64,000 nt of DNA from Spirometra erinaceieuropaei (GCA_902702965.1 CACRXP010000725.1:143394-207393); one strand, 5' to 3'. Shown: positions 11,656 to 24,174, numbered from the stretch's first letter. Notes: generated from the letters alone by a model not told the origin. Program-made: numbers and translations.

Positions 11656-14600
11656 CAATATGGCTAGGATTGTGGTAGCAAGATTTCAGTTTTCGGTTAA
11701 AAACGATAAGGTTTTATTTATTGCTGAACCAGCAAATGCGGATAATTGATGGATTCGCTAGTTTTTCGAAATCGCGCCTCAGTAGTCTCCACATTTACAC
11801 CAACATGACAAGCAAAGGATGAGTTGGGAACGTCAGGCATGATTTGCGTGGTTTCCTTTCTCTCGCGCAAACTCGAGGAACCGACTGCCTGTCCACTGTC
11901 AGAAACTACATGATATTAATGACGTTCTACCTGTGTGCAAATCGTTCACATCTTCTATTTTCCTGATATTCCTGTAAGCGCTGATGGAAACCCGTCAATA
12001 CCAGTTAGTCCGTACGTGATTTTGTTCCTAAGCTAGATTAATAGTCCTGTCATATGACTGAATGTTAATCTACTTAGGTGTTAGAAGTCAGCCAATGTTG
12101 TTTCTTCGACATTGCATCCGTGTGATACCAAATTTCTGGTGTCATATCTGTTTGCTACAAGCCACTGCAAAGAACATGTTATCTGCTCCAAACGGTAGTT
12201 CTGACTTGCCTTGTCTTCTTTTAATAACAGAACTCAGTAACTTCGTTACAGATTTATTTCACTGCAGATCCTGAACCGAAGTTGGCAATAAATCTCTTCA
12301 GCCTCTTAATCAGCTAAGACATTTATGCTCTGGCTTCGGGTAAATCAGTCGAATTCCAGCCTTATAAATAATTCAGATAGTTGAAATGGAAATTTCAGCA
12401 GACATAAATCAATTCCGGAATGATAGGCACGTGATGTTCACTAGCCGCAAAGAGGTAACAGTTTTATGCACATGTTAGGCGATTTAATTTTCCTGCAGTA
12501 TGTGTACCAAGTAACATCTCAAACACATGTTTCCCCGAAATCGTGCAATTTTAGGACACAGTTGCGGGCGTTCCGTATGATATGCCAGAAGTGGCCACGT
12601 TAGTGTCTGAGAATAATCGAAGTTAGCATTTCAAAATTTTTTCATCTACTATAAAACCCGGGTGTTTAGCTGGATGACCACCCGATAAGCAGAAACCCAC
12701 GGAGGTGTTTCATGGCACGACATATAAAGGGAAAACCCGTGCAATCCTCACTTCCGTTGTCAGTATGATTAATTTTGCAAAAGGATTGAAAATATACAGC
12801 TGTCCGGTGTGTGAAACAGCACTTAAATTGCAGGCTATATTTTTAATTTTTAAAACTAAACAAAATGAATCCGGGGCGTATTTTTCTTTTGCATGCGTGC
12901 TGTGCTAAGAGTTTCTTTAGCACAACGAATATGTTTTTAGTCTGTCTCATCATCGGATAAGTGTACGATTTTTGCGGTGCTTAATGTCTGTTCGCATCTA
13001 TGCCAGTCCAACCGCAGACAAATAACGTGAATAGCATCCGTGTATACGAGCTTGCCGTCTGGCGGGCCACATTAATAAAAAGTTAGTTTCTTGTCAAGAC
13101 TGCCTTTGGTAATGAAAGAATAATTCTCACATGCTAGGATTTTTATTTCGAATTATCGATAATGTTGCGCAGTAAAAGTAAGCAATATATGGAGTCGTAA
13201 ATTACTAGACTTACGAATAATGATTTTAGTTCAATTTCAGTTTAAAAGAGGCGAAAGTATACGTAATAAATATATATGAACCACGATCATACAAATATTC
13301 TTTGTAATGCGTTCTAACGTGCGCTAAGAATAGCTTTAAAACATTGCATTACGACATCTCTTCATCACCACTTTATGGCCTTATGCTAGCGTTTCCCGTG
13401 TATTTTAGAGAAATGTTAGTTGGCATCGTGCTTATGACCTACAAGGCAGGATTCACTGTACCTCATAAAGTGTCTTCCAAAAATAAAAAATATTTGACCT
13501 ATCAGACTCTTTTTGGGAAATCCTAGCATCTTATGAAGGTTGCATTGATGTTGCTTTAATGTTTTTTTCCTGTTCAAATGATCAGAATGTGTGCGGAAGC
13601 CAAACTATCCATATACAAAATTAGAGCCATGGCTATCTCGACGATTAGACATTCTTTCTGCTCACCTGCAAACGCAGAAGTGCAAATTATCTTTGTCAAA
13701 TTTTGCTTGCTTAACAGGATTTGTCGCCTCAACCGTCAACAACTTGAGGAACATTTATTAAAAATTTACTCATTGACTAATAATTTGGGAAAATATTTCC
13801 CTCTAGTTAGTGAAGTTGAATGACATAAGACGGTTAGCGTTCAAAATAACGAACATTTTCCGTCGCTGACATGAATACGCGGAAAGGTTTCATTTTCTGA
13901 ATAAGTCCAACTTAACAAAAATATTCATTTTACAAGCTGAAACCGCAGCTACCTTGACCATCAAATTTAGAAATTTACGCAATAATAACTCCTCTTTAGG
14001 AAACTGCAAACTTTTTTCGCTGTCCGAATTGTCAATGGGCATGACAAGCAAGTAAACGAATTGGGAATTTTGCATTCAGATTTAATAATTAATGGAGAAT
14101 ACGCGATGGGTGAAGGCAGTAAGAACTCGACAGTTAAGTATAAAAAGCTTGAAAACACTCGTATGTTCACATGCATAAATCCTGCTTGAGCGTTAAATTA
14201 ATCGCTTAATAATAGTACTTTTCTTTAAACATAATTGCACTTTAGGTGGTGGACCTAAAGTAGCTGACCGAACTTATAAAACATAGGGTTGAAAATTGAG
14301 ATGACCGATTGGTCAACAAAAACGCTGCCGTAATGCATATTTACTTAACCTTTTACACCACATTTCATTTTTGGGTACAGAGTATTCTAATGCATACTTT
14401 AATCGGTCAAGGTGTTCGCAAATCCTATCAGAATCCAGAATTTTCTTGTGAAATATTAAAATTTGTACATTTGCGTATGTTTTTCTAGATGAACTAAATG
14501 AACGCTTTTACGTGGTTGCACTAAAAATAACCTACTGCATCAGAAATCCTTTTCTTTATCGCTGTAAATGAAGAGGAAAGTTAGCCCTTAGGTTCTTTGA

Positions 14601-14712
14601 AAGAAACCAAACATTTAAGCGATTGACATAAAACAGATTTGAAAACATCTGTGCAGTGATGGGTAACACGGCAAAAAACCAATACGGGCGATCAGTTGTT
14701 TAAAAATTCTAA
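11656..14712. other. No recognisable gene or repeat
   Basis: AT-rich DNA with only short frames (81 codons or fewer). No motif, tRNA-like box or shared repeat was recognised. Confidence 0.45.
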
Positions 14713-15627
14713 TACTGCTGCCGATATCATGATGTATCGGCTGAAATTCTGCAATGCCTTTATGACTAAAAAGGATTACTTAATTGAGGTTGCAGCATTG
14801 ATTAAAGCGTGTTATAATTCTATAGTATTTGAGACACACTATGATATCGGCGTTTAAATGCATTGTATGTTGACCTCCTCCAAAATTCAAGTCCGTAAAA
14901 ATGACTGCTCAAGCAATATGTATTTTTCAAATTGATTATTACTGTTCTTAAAAACGAAGTAGTTTTTATAGAAAAAATGCATACTGTATGCTTTCCTTTG
15001 CTGGTTTTGGCGAATAACGCATTGCTTTTACAGGCGTTACCTTAAGAAAGGTTGTCCAGTGGTTAGTTCTTGTGACATTTTCAAGACCATGCGATGTCTA
15101 TGCATAAGAAATTACTCACATAGGTCTACCAGTACATTTCATGAATGCACAATATAGACCGCATCAGTTGCAAAATTTTATCAACATCGTGTTTTATTTT
15201 CTTAAAGACATAATGAAATATTGAATTTTCTTACCGTTGATGAAAAGCTTGCCAGTATCAAAATTATTCGGGAATCGGGAAATTTTTTAAAACCTAAATT
15301 AGCATTTTCTTTGGTTATCGAATGTGAGGAAAATATGCATTCCTACCAGAAAATTAAAAGAATGCATATTTTTTGCGTATATTTTTGTAAGCTATATTTG
15401 AATTGTTTAAACCACCAAAATAAATGACATTTACGACCGTATGCTGTTTTTTACAGAAGGTCGAAAATAAGTGCATTCCCTAATAGCATGCTGGTGAGTC
15501 CGAGATAGTATAGAGCAATGCCTCACGGCAATCGTTATTACAGTCTCACCTAAGTAATTTTTCCTCATTTAAAGCACATGTCCGACTTTCGGCCATAATT
15601 TCATGACATCGGTCACTCACTGCATAA
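14713..15627. repeat. Long-TIR foldback MITE copy
   Basis: About 915 bp. The left arm begins near 'tactgctgccgatatcatga' and continues 'ggctgaaattctgcaatgcc', matching the left arm of the 55.7 kb copy in order, including 'ggcgtttaaatgca'. The central part contains 'gaccgcatcagttgcaaaat'. The right arm starts at 'caaaattattcgggaat' (~15,258) and ends near 'gtcactcactgcata'. No coding capacity was seen. Confidence 0.6.
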
Positions 15628-16984
15628 TTAACAACTTTTTCTAGATTAGACCCTTCGTAGTATAGCAACTTTAAATTTTAAGCAATTGGCTTAATACTTA
15701 ATATATATTACGCGAGTGGGCAATTAGTAAACAAAACGAAAACGCTGTTATGCATGTTAAAACTTAGTTTGGAGCCCAAATGTATACCAATGCGCCTAAA
15801 ATTGCTTTAATAGGAAGAGAAAAGCGAGGTATCGTATTTGCAGCAGAAAACCACAAATGACATTTTATGGAAATGAGAAGATGGACAAAAATTCACGGTT
15901 TTGCCTTACCGCATTTTGGAAAAACCCTAAACTGCGTAGAAATTAGTCAGAAAAAATACCTTATTTAAGCCCTTTTTTAAAATGTTACTATCCAGAGATA
16001 ATTTCCACATTAATAGAACAAACCATAATTGAATGACGTTGTAGCTGTCTAATATTCTTGTTGATGAGGATGCAAGTTTTAGTAAATTTACGACTTTGGT
16101 CCAAACGGCCACTTTTACTAGAGAATGCCGAGATCTCACCGCTAAGTAACTGCTTCCAAATGCATTTTATTATGGAGGTTTGAAAACATATTGCCAGAAT
16201 CTAGCTATGCAGATAGTCAATTAAAAAGCTCAAAATCTTGATATATTCGCCGTTTTTTAAGGATGTTATACAGCTTAGCGTATTTTGGTACATAAGCTGT
16301 CAGAACGAAGTTAAGCTGCAGCATATTTCATTTCGAATACAGTAAGAAACCGATCGTATGAAATCTTATCCGAAATTCTAAACTAAACTTTTGATTCAGC
16401 AGGACTATCCCTCTGAGTTTGACATATCTATTATCTATTAATATATCTCCGTGAATTTTCAGACTTGCGAAATGATTGCTTTAGAATGCGCCTTTTGGAC
16501 CTCCATCAGTAACCACGTTTGGCAAAAACCTACTTACGTTTAAGCATTTTCCCCATTGCTTTTCAGTGTTGTGGTGAATTCAAGTTATCCTGTGGAAAGC
16601 ATGGACAGAGATGTTAGTTTCATATTCCTTTAGCAGAAAGTAAACATACCTTCAAAGCGCATTTCCGTAAGAAAATTATTTTGGTCTTGAAAGGTTTCTG
16701 ACTACGATACTCTTGGGGAGCATCTAGTTTTCTTCTAAATACTATCGCATATGTTTATTTATTAGTGACCCTCTGGGAGTATACAAGACAGCCCACATCC
16801 GCTTTAACACTTCACGACATACATGCAATGCCTCTTTTTCTCACGTTGAAAATATACAGATTTTAGACAAAAACTTCAAAAGAAACTGCAACAGCAGTCG
16901 CGCCCGTACCCACGGACAGACATTAATGAGCAACGCGTTAACCACCGTGGTTCATCGCTATTTGAATTTCATTGCGTAAAGACG
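15628..16984. other. Unannotated DNA with a possible solo MITE end
   Basis: No gene was recognised. A short stretch at about 16,337-16,385 ('atacagtaagaaaccg', then 'cgaaattctaaac') resembles the left terminus of the long-TIR family, but no matching right arm follows, so it may be a solo end or chance. Confidence 0.4.
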
Positions 16985-17300
16985 CCACCCAGACCCAGTT
17001 CATGCGATAATTAATCTCATCGCACTACCATCAAAGGCAAGGGATACTGGAATGGGCATTTAGTGCTTATTAACAGTCATCAGCCAGCCGTAGCCTACCT
17101 AAAAGAGTAGAACACCTGTGGTTCGATCCCGCGACCTGTTGGTTAAACGTCCAACGCCCTTAAATCATGAGCCACAGCCTCGGTGTCCTGTCGGTTGCGA
17201 TCGGGAATATAAAATGGTGTAGGGGCGCTCTCCGAGCATTTTACGGAACTTACACGTCCGCTGTCCCGTCAAGGCCCTAAGACACACTGGAACGATTGGA
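16985..17300 (-). repeat. tRNA-derived SINE, minus strand, probably partly dimeric
   Basis: Read on the minus strand, ~17,181 to ~17,108 gives a tRNA-like head: a box A-like 'ggctgtggctcatgattt' and a box B-like 'cgggatcgaacc'. The body follows towards lower coordinates and matches, in order, the SINEs at 43.4-43.8 and 48.6-48.9 kb (a 'gacggct' region, then 'gcatttagtgc' and the 'atcatcg'-type tail). Upstream of the head on the minus strand (17,200-17,290) is a block ending 'gagcgcccc' plus 'cccgatcgcaac', which in the 43.4 kb copy also precedes a head. Mobility would depend on a LINE reverse transcriptase. Confidence 0.55.
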
Positions 17301-20300
17301 GTCTATAAAAAACGATCGACGAACGCCCGATATTTATCAACCACTTCACTAACAAACAGCTAGTCATGTGTCTTAACCTCTGCTCGAATGTTAGATGTTC
17401 ATGAACACCACTAACAAAGCTACTAACCTGCTGCCTAACGGATTCCTTATTCTGATCAAAATACAAAAGGTTAACTCACCTCAAACTTCCCTGTGTACAT
17501 AATAGCTTGACTCTCGTTGCGCTATGGACCCCCTCACCGGACGGAACGAACCTATTTAGTTTATGAAGCTGATCGAATATGGTAGTGGACGCTTGCCGAT
17601 CGCGTCACGGAAAACACATTTCTCGTTTTGCTTTGGGGGTCTCTTTCGGCCACGGCCAGCAGCCGCATAACAACTGATATCCTTGGCCTGCACTAGCTCA
17701 GTTTATTTAGTACCTTAGTAGAAGAAGGAAAAGGGAACTTGCCAGCGAGATATGATGGTGCTTTGTCCCTGTAATGCGGTGTGACGGGGTGCATATACAA
17801 GCATATGGAGCTGAACTTAGGTCAATGAAATTAGACGGCTAGAAGGAGCTACTTGTTGGACACAATATTCAGTTGACCTGTCATATGCATATCGCCTCTG
17901 TCATCACAAATATGTCATGGCATACAAACTTTGGGATCCTAGCTGGCAATTTAAAGATGCTTTGAAATGTTTGCTTGATGTATACTTCGTGTTCACTCCC
18001 AACCAAATGGTCCATATTTGTGCTAGACATGAACTTTTGCATGCTTTGATCAGGCCAGACCGAATAGTGCTCTTGCATCCTTTTGGGTAAATGCCTAACC
18101 GTTCACTCTGTACAACGTGCTCAAAAAAAAACAATAAAAAATGAAGATGCACGTTGGGGACTTGGGGAGCGGTTTATGCTTACATTTGCGAAGAGAAAGC
18201 GGAGTGCATAAGACATTTAGTCTATTTTTGGTGAGCAATAGTAGAGCTAAGGGGAAGTTTTATGAGCCCTCAGGCCCTGTGTCTTCCTTAACAGCAATTT
18301 TCTACTCACCTTGATGATGAATAATTAAATACGCAAGCATACCAAAGATAATTGTTCAACGCACATTTTCTAACATAATTGCAAAGTCCATATATGACGC
18401 AACAAATTGCCCGACTTAAAACAGACATTTTAAATAAACAATGCGAGATCTCGCAGGCAGCGTTTTGTCGCCGAGCAGTCGAAAATCTATGAATGCTGTG
18501 AAGTAGGTAAATGAGACTGCAATGGCCACTTCCTGTTTATATTACGCTTTCAGCGGATCAGACGACCATCACAATCAAGTGTTTAAAATATGATGGTACC
18601 AGTAAGATAAAATTACTTAATTCAACTCTAAGTGGCTTTTATAGCAACGCCATATGATTAGCGGTTAGCGTGCGCTACTCAATGACGCAAGGGCTAAATC
18701 GATCGATTTAGGTAGACACTAGGATGGAATAGAAATAAAATGGGCTTTAACTTAGTGGAAACAAAACGAAAGTTCCATTACCGAATAACATATGTAAATA
18801 TCAAAGTTCGGAGCTCAGAGATGATAATTTGGGAGGGAGGAGTGAATCATAGGAGCAGTTTCCGTGACCTGCTGATGTCCCATACACCTGACTGGCTCAT
18901 TATTGTCAAACGGAGTAAGGCATAAGTCAACAAGTGGTGTCAGTGGCGTGCCGAATTAGACGGCCTTGTGCTCATCAATGTTTTTGCCCTATCGGCCTGT
19001 TAGCATATGTTTAGCTGACATGAGAGCTGAGAGCTCTCATGCAGGTGGCCGGCCGAACCTCCATGTAAGCTGTTCGGTTAGCGACTGCTCCGTCTGGAGA
19101 ATTCGTAGCAGGGGAGTAATTGTCTATTTTTCACAAACTCCATTTTACTGGCTTGGTATTGAGTAAATAACAATAAAGGGGCTTAGGACTCGTTTAAATG
19201 TCAAGTTCATCGTTGGTAGACTAGACATTTGAATACCTTGCCTTAATTTTTAATCGCTCTCTCTCCAATCTGCCTAAAATGGCCGATTCTAGCAAGTCAA
19301 AGTTATAAATAGTTACTCCAATGCCTATTGCAAAATTTTAATTCGGGTCTGCTCCTCGAGTTGTCTTTTTGTGCTCGCATAACCTCTGCGATTTCCGTCC
19401 GGTTTCTGCAGCGTTGTTTCAGCTCTCATTTTAATTTGCTTACTGTGCAATTATAGAGGTCTTGGTGAGTTGCTGACTGAAGTCGATTGAGTATGCCTAT
19501 AATGGCGAACTGCTACAATTACAACGCGTACCATGGTCTCTGGTTATGTACGATAAAACTACCAGTCGTCTTCCCATTAACATCGGTTTCTTTTAAAATG
19601 AAGCGAGACCCCAAAACACAAACAATTCAGTCTATGAATAAACCTAATATTCAACAGAAAATAACGTACCCTTCCTTTTAGCCTGGTTGCCTGGTAATGA
19701 TTAAATATACAAGCTCGAGCCCTTGCTACAACAGCATGTCTACTGACTTGATTTGGGTAGGGTCGTTAATTTTGTCGTTTACGTTAATGGTCAATATTTG
19801 ACTTTAGTTAAATTTAAAGATTTGGAGTTACATTTAGAGTAAGTCTCAGGATTCCTTTTGCCAGTTACATAATGCAGTACCCCATCTCTAATCAATTCTC
19901 CAATTAATGACGTCCGAATGCATATTTTTCGCCATCTAATGTGTCTCAAATTCGCATATTTAGATTGACCGGTCTGTCTGGCGTCTCGTTATTCTGTTGA
20001 AACTAAATGTGGCGGAATATGAGTCGTGCAGTGCATTTCCCTGAATCCGTTGGCTTTCGCGAATATTTGCCTTGCAGTAAATAGTGCTGTTAATTTAATT
20101 TAATATTAAAGGAGTCTCTGAGATCTCTGTCCTCAGAAGGCTTGCATACTTATACCTTTTTAGTACTAAACGCAAATCCAACAAAGCGGCATTTTAAAAC
20201 CATTTTAAATAATCTTCAAAAGCAATTCGTTTTCGCTTCAGTGACCAAAGATGGTCTTATTTTTGTAAATTTTTCTCTGGTTTCGGAATTACAAGGACTT

Positions 20301-20825
20301 GGCCTGTGGTCGTCGGCAAAAGCTTCAGACAAACACGCTTGCCGGCCTCTATCAAAGGATGTCCGCAATTAGCTTGTTTGCCCTCACATATTCGAACTCG
20401 TCATGATAAGCCAGTCCTGGCCAGACGCGTTATTTTCAGGTGCAGACATCGTCTGTCACTGCAGACTTTTTTGTCAGTGTCGAACTACGCATTATTTGTG
20501 TTGGACTAAATTATATTAAGAAAACTGCAAAATATGACTTATTAACGCAGTCTTTTCCGGTCTGTTTGCATGCATTGTCTTAGAGCTTACTCAGTATCAT
20601 AGTGCATGCATGCATATGCATATTATAGTAAAACAGATTTTTGTTCATCAATATTTTTATTATATTTCCAAACACAATTCGGACATGTTGTCCAGTCCAA
20701 ACCACTGAGGAATATCCCCGCGGTTTTTAAGTGTTGAAAATAGCCCAACTATTCAGATTATTAAATGCTTAGAAGGCATATCCATATGAAACTTGTATTC
20801 GCAAAAATGTAATTCTGATACATAA
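17301..20825. other. Unannotated DNA with one weak tRNA-like stretch
   Basis: No gene was recognised. At about 18,655-18,720 the sequence 'attagcggttagcgtg' followed by 'gggctaaatcgatcg' could be a degenerate SINE head (box A and B order and spacing), but no body match was found. A short alternating purine-pyrimidine run of ATGC units lies at 20,603-20,620. Confidence 0.4.
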
Positions 20826-20866
20826 GGAGATATCGATATGCGTAAAGATTCCAGGTCCAGACATTG

Positions 20867-21532
20867 TATCGCGTCCGTCATCTCCCGAAGAAGACAAAGA
20901 GGAAGAGAGGGCGAATTCATGGACCATATTGTATTCGAACTGACGTTTCGGAAACTTCCTCGTTTCCATCATCAGAGTAGCGTAATTGTTGCACTTGTCG
21001 GTCCTGAGTTGTTCAGTCTTGCCGCTTGCCTCGTATTATAGCCGTGCTGGACGCACGAACTTTGACCTGCCTGTTTGCCGCTGACTGGCTTAGACCTCCC
21101 AGGGGCTGACCGCTGACAGGCCTGTGTGGCCTTTGTTCCCTTTGGTGTCGGCGTAATTGTGGCCAAATCAACGTGCCGCTTCGCCTCTCCCACGTCAGCC
21201 GGTGGACTGATCGGTCGTTGCTGTTCAGGTGAGCAGCATTCAGCTTCGCGGGCGCATCGGTGAGACAGTGTTCGGCTTTGGTCACATGACCTCTGACCCC
21301 CAATTCCGCTCTTTTCCGTAAGCGTTGACTCTCGGTCCCGCGTGCTCGTTTGCCTTACTGGTCGTGTCCGGACTGATCCGAGCCTTGTACGCAGCGCCTG
21401 GTAGGCGGGATGTAGATCTATAGCTCGGTTGAGTGCACCAGCCGAGGACTAACTTTCGAGCACCAGTCTGGCCATCTACTCATTGGCTCTGCCAATTACC
21501 CTCGCTTTCTCAAAGGCAAAATCGTGGTTCAG
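20867..21532 (-). repeat. Left pseudo-LTR of the PLE, inverted orientation
   Basis: This 666-bp block is the reverse complement of 23,500-24,165; every pair of positions sums to 45,032 where checked. The long frames read from both blocks are identical over 96 codons in one frame and about 73 in another, so divergence is very low except near the outer tip, where a few substitutions were seen. It contains an inverted copy of the end of the element's own coding region, as expected for Penelope pseudo-LTRs, and would hold the promoter. Confidence 0.9.
20932..20987 (-). ncRNA. Hammerhead ribozyme motif in left pseudo-LTR
   Basis: This is the minus-strand counterpart of the motif at 24,045-24,100. 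The core box CTGATGA reads on the minus strand at 20,975-20,969, followed by the GGAAAC/GTTTCC helix II and GAAAC. Hammerhead motifs in Penelope pseudo-LTRs are established for many metazoans. Its presence in both repeats follows from their being copies. Confidence 0.75.
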
Positions 21533-21546
21533 ACTTCAAGAAGAAA

Positions 21547-24060
21547 ATGATCAGGGTACTGATACGAGATTGCCACGCCCGCATCCACAAGTACCGCCAG
21601 ATAATTGAACATCATTCGTTAACTTGCCAGTCGATCTTTACGGCACACGAGCTGGGGGTCCTCAAAGCATCAATTCTCGACAGCGCACGCCGTCACCGCA
21701 AGTTGCGTGCTGACCAGTTGTCCGGAAAATTTGAGAAAATAAGTCCGCCAAAGCAGCCGTCTACTGACGGTGCCTTCGTTCACAACTTATCCTCTCATCG
21801 TTTCACTCAGCAACAACTAGCCATTCTATCCTATGACGCGAAGTTCAACACAAGTTATGCTCGACCAGAAGACTTTATTGCATCCTTTGCATCGGCGATC
21901 CAGAAGTGTGAGGCAGGCGAGGAGTGCAAAAACGCCATGCGACAACAAGTGTCGACCTTACTCCTCCAACACAAACGCCAGATGACGATTTTTAAAGCAG
22001 AAGATCGAGAACTTCTGAAGATACGAAAAATGAAGGATATCGTCACCCTGCCCGCCGACAAGGGGCGCTCGACTGTCGTCATGGATAAGGCTGAGTACTG
22101 CACAAAACTAGGCAACCTCTTAATGGACAAGGAAGCTTATGTGCCATCGACCGTCAGCGAGTTTAAAAAGCTCGTAAACTGCATAAACAATACGATCGGC
22201 AAGCTGAGGAAGGCGGGAGCTCCTACGAGAAGGGAGGCGTTGGCCGCAAAAGCCAGTGATACCACGATGGCGCGCTTTTACGGCCTACCAAAGGTCCACA
22301 AGCAGGAGGTGCCGCTATGCCCCATCGTCTCCTTACGTGGTACTCCAAAGTTTGGGCTGTCAAAGTGGCTGTACCAATGACTTTGTTTCCTTACCAAGGA
22401 TTCGGAGTGAACAGTGAAGTTGGCTGAAGAGTTCTTGACGCGCATCAAACATCTCGATGTGAAGGCAGATGAGGTGATGGTGTCATTTGACGTGATCTCA
22501 TTATTCACCTCCGTCCCACCTGCGCTGGCTATTGACACTATTGATGACTTTCTCCGGGAAAAGTATGATGAAACCGACCAACAGCTCAAACGAGCACACA
22601 TCATCGAGCTCCTAGAACTGTGTCTTAAGACCTTCTTTAAATTTAACGGCCAAGTCTACGAGCAAAAGAAGGGGACACCGATGGGCTCGCCTCTGTCTGC
22701 ACTAATTGCCGAAGCAGTTTTGCAGAGACTCGAGCAGCAGGTCTTCAGCTCGTACCCCCCGAAGTTCTGGGCCAGATACCTCGACGACACGTTCGTTGTA
22801 ATCAAGATGAGCGAGGTGAAGGCTTTCAAGGCATTGTTGAACTCCAACTTTCCCGATATTCAATTTACTATGGAAGAGGAAGTCAACAATCAGTTGCCCT
22901 TCCTGGACGTACAAGTTACGAGATTGACAGACGGGAAGATAAAGTTAACGGTTTACCGTAAGGCAACAAATACCAGGCGCATCCTCCACTTCCGAAGCAA
23001 TCACCCTGTTGGTCATAAACGCCGTTGGGTCAGAACTCTCTTTCAACGTGTGCAAACACACTGTAGCGACGACAGTGGAAGGAAGTAGGAGATGAATCAC
23101 TTACAGGCTCTTTTTAAAGCCAATGGCTACCCGAAGTCCTTCATACGCAATTGCCACAAAAGGCCACATTTTGAGCGGTCGAGTAGAGAAAAGCCCAAGT
23201 TCTGGCTCGCAATACCCTATGTGAAGAACGTATCAGAGGCAACGGCAAGAATCCTGAAACCTTTTCGTATTGGCGTGGCTCATAAACCAGAATGCACCAT
23301 CAGGCAGCAAATCATGAAGCCTAAATACCCGCTACCAACAGCAGAACAGTCGGCGGTGTTCTAGAGCATACCATGCCTAAATTACAATGCGAGGTATGTT
23401 GGTGAAAAGGGAAACCGCCCCGGTACAAGATTGCACGAACACCAACTTGCAATCAACTGCAAGGACAAGCTGTCTTTGGTGTATGGTTACATAAGAGAAC
23501 TGAACCACGATTTTGCCTTTGAGAAAGCGAGGGTAATTGGCAGAGCCAATGAGTAGATGGCCAGACTGGTGCTCGAAAGTTGGTCCTCGGCTGGTGCACT
23601 CAACCGAGCTATAGATCTACATCCCGCCTACCAGGCGCTGCGTACAAGGCTCGGATCAGTCCGGACACGACCAGTAAGGCAAACGAGCACGCGGGACCGA
23701 GAGTCAACGCTTACGGAAAAGAGCGGAATTGGGGGTCAGAGGTCATGTGACCAAAGCCGAACACTGTCTCACCGATGCGCCCGCGAAGCTGAATGCTGCT
23801 CACCTGAACAGCAACGACCGATCAGTCCACCGGCTGACGTGGGAGAGGCGAAGCGGCACGTTGATTTGGCCACAATTACGCCGACACCAAAGGGAACAAA
23901 GGCCACACAGGCCTGTCAGCGGTCAGCCCCTGGGAGGTCTAAGCCAGTCAGCGGCAAACAGGCAGGTCAAAGTTCGTGCGTCCAGCACGGCTATAATACG
24001 AGGCAAGCGGCAAGACTGAACAACTCAGGACCGACAAGTGCAACAATTACGCTACTCTGA
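21547..24060 (+). pseudogene. PLE reverse transcriptase + GIY-YIG endonuclease, five in-frame stops
   Basis: One continuous reading frame of 837 codons runs from the ATG just inside the unique region to TGA at 24,058, a usual PLE length. Motifs in order: a 'LPADKG' N-terminal RT box (~22,046), 'FYGLPKVHK' (~22,273), the catalytic-Asp motif 'SFDVISLFTSVP' (~22,480), 'GTPMGSPLSALIAE' (~22,675), the catalytic 'YLDDTF' (22,777), 'LPFLDVQV' (~22,897), and a GIY-YIG core 'ARYVGE' with 'RLHEHQ' (~23,390-23,440). Stops in frame: TGA 22,378, TGA 22,408, TAG 23,086, TAG 23,362 and TAG 23,554. No frameshift was found. At 22,408 family members usually carry Trp, suggesting a TGG-to-TGA change. The second Cys expected near the GIY-YIG start is Tyr. 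The last third of the endonuclease lies within the right pseudo-LTR, so the 23,554 stop is present in both repeats. The enzyme would copy the element's RNA by target-primed reverse transcription in the nucleus. Confidence 0.88.
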
Positions 24061-24165
24061 TGATGGAAACGAGGAAGTTTCCGAAACGTCAGTTCGAATA
24101 CAATATGGTCCATGAATTCGCCCTCTCTTCTTCTTCGTCTTCTTCGGGAGATGATGAACGCGATA
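23500..24165 (+). repeat. Right pseudo-LTR of the PLE
   Basis: It begins inside the GIY-YIG coding region at 'ctgaaccacgattttgcc' and ends after 'gatgaacgcgata'. It is the direct partner of 20,867-21,532, same length (666 bp). It contains the stop codon at 23,554, the C-terminal Lys/Arg/Ser-rich tail and the hammerhead motif at its distal end. Confidence 0.9.
24045..24100 (+). ncRNA. Hammerhead ribozyme motif in right pseudo-LTR
   Basis: Core CTGATGA is at 24,057-24,063. Helix II is a perfect 6-bp stem GGAAAC/GTTTCC (24,065-24,070 with 24,077-24,082) with a 6-nt loop. GAAA follows at 24,083-24,086, then CGTC with predicted cleavage after C24,090. Helix III would be only AC/GT, as in minimal PLE ribozymes that work best as dimers. 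Helix I can pair ACT/AGT and, across an internal loop, ATT/AAT (24,046-24,048 with 24,097-24,099). The ORF's stop TGA (24,058-24,060) lies inside the core box. Confidence 0.78.
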
Positions 24166-24174
24166 TGGAGATAT

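Larger units (their letters stand above)
20826..24174 (+). mobile_element. Penelope-like retroelement, near complete, inverted pseudo-LTRs
   Basis: The order is: candidate 8-bp target duplication 'ggagatat' (20,826-20,833 and 24,167-24,174), a 33-nt unpaired extension (20,834-20,866), an inverted pseudo-LTR (20,867-21,532), unique coding DNA, and a direct pseudo-LTR (23,500-24,165). The single large frame encodes reverse transcriptase followed by a GIY-YIG endonuclease, the hallmark of canonical endonuclease-bearing PLEs. Inverted pseudo-LTRs and a ~34-bp extension at one end are known for Penelope elements. Each pseudo-LTR carries a hammerhead motif. Five in-frame stops make this copy non-functional unless stops are suppressed. 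The pseudo-LTRs look almost identical over most of their length, implying a fairly recent insertion. Confidence 0.9.

Noticed and set aside
18655..18720. tRNA-like stretch as a SINE
   Set aside because: Only a loose box A/B resemblance, without any shared leader or body; kept only as a remark.
20972..21303. Minus-strand open frames of 73 and 96 codons
   Set aside because: They are the inverted pseudo-LTR copy of frames in 23,729-24,060 and of the PLE C-terminus, not separate genes.
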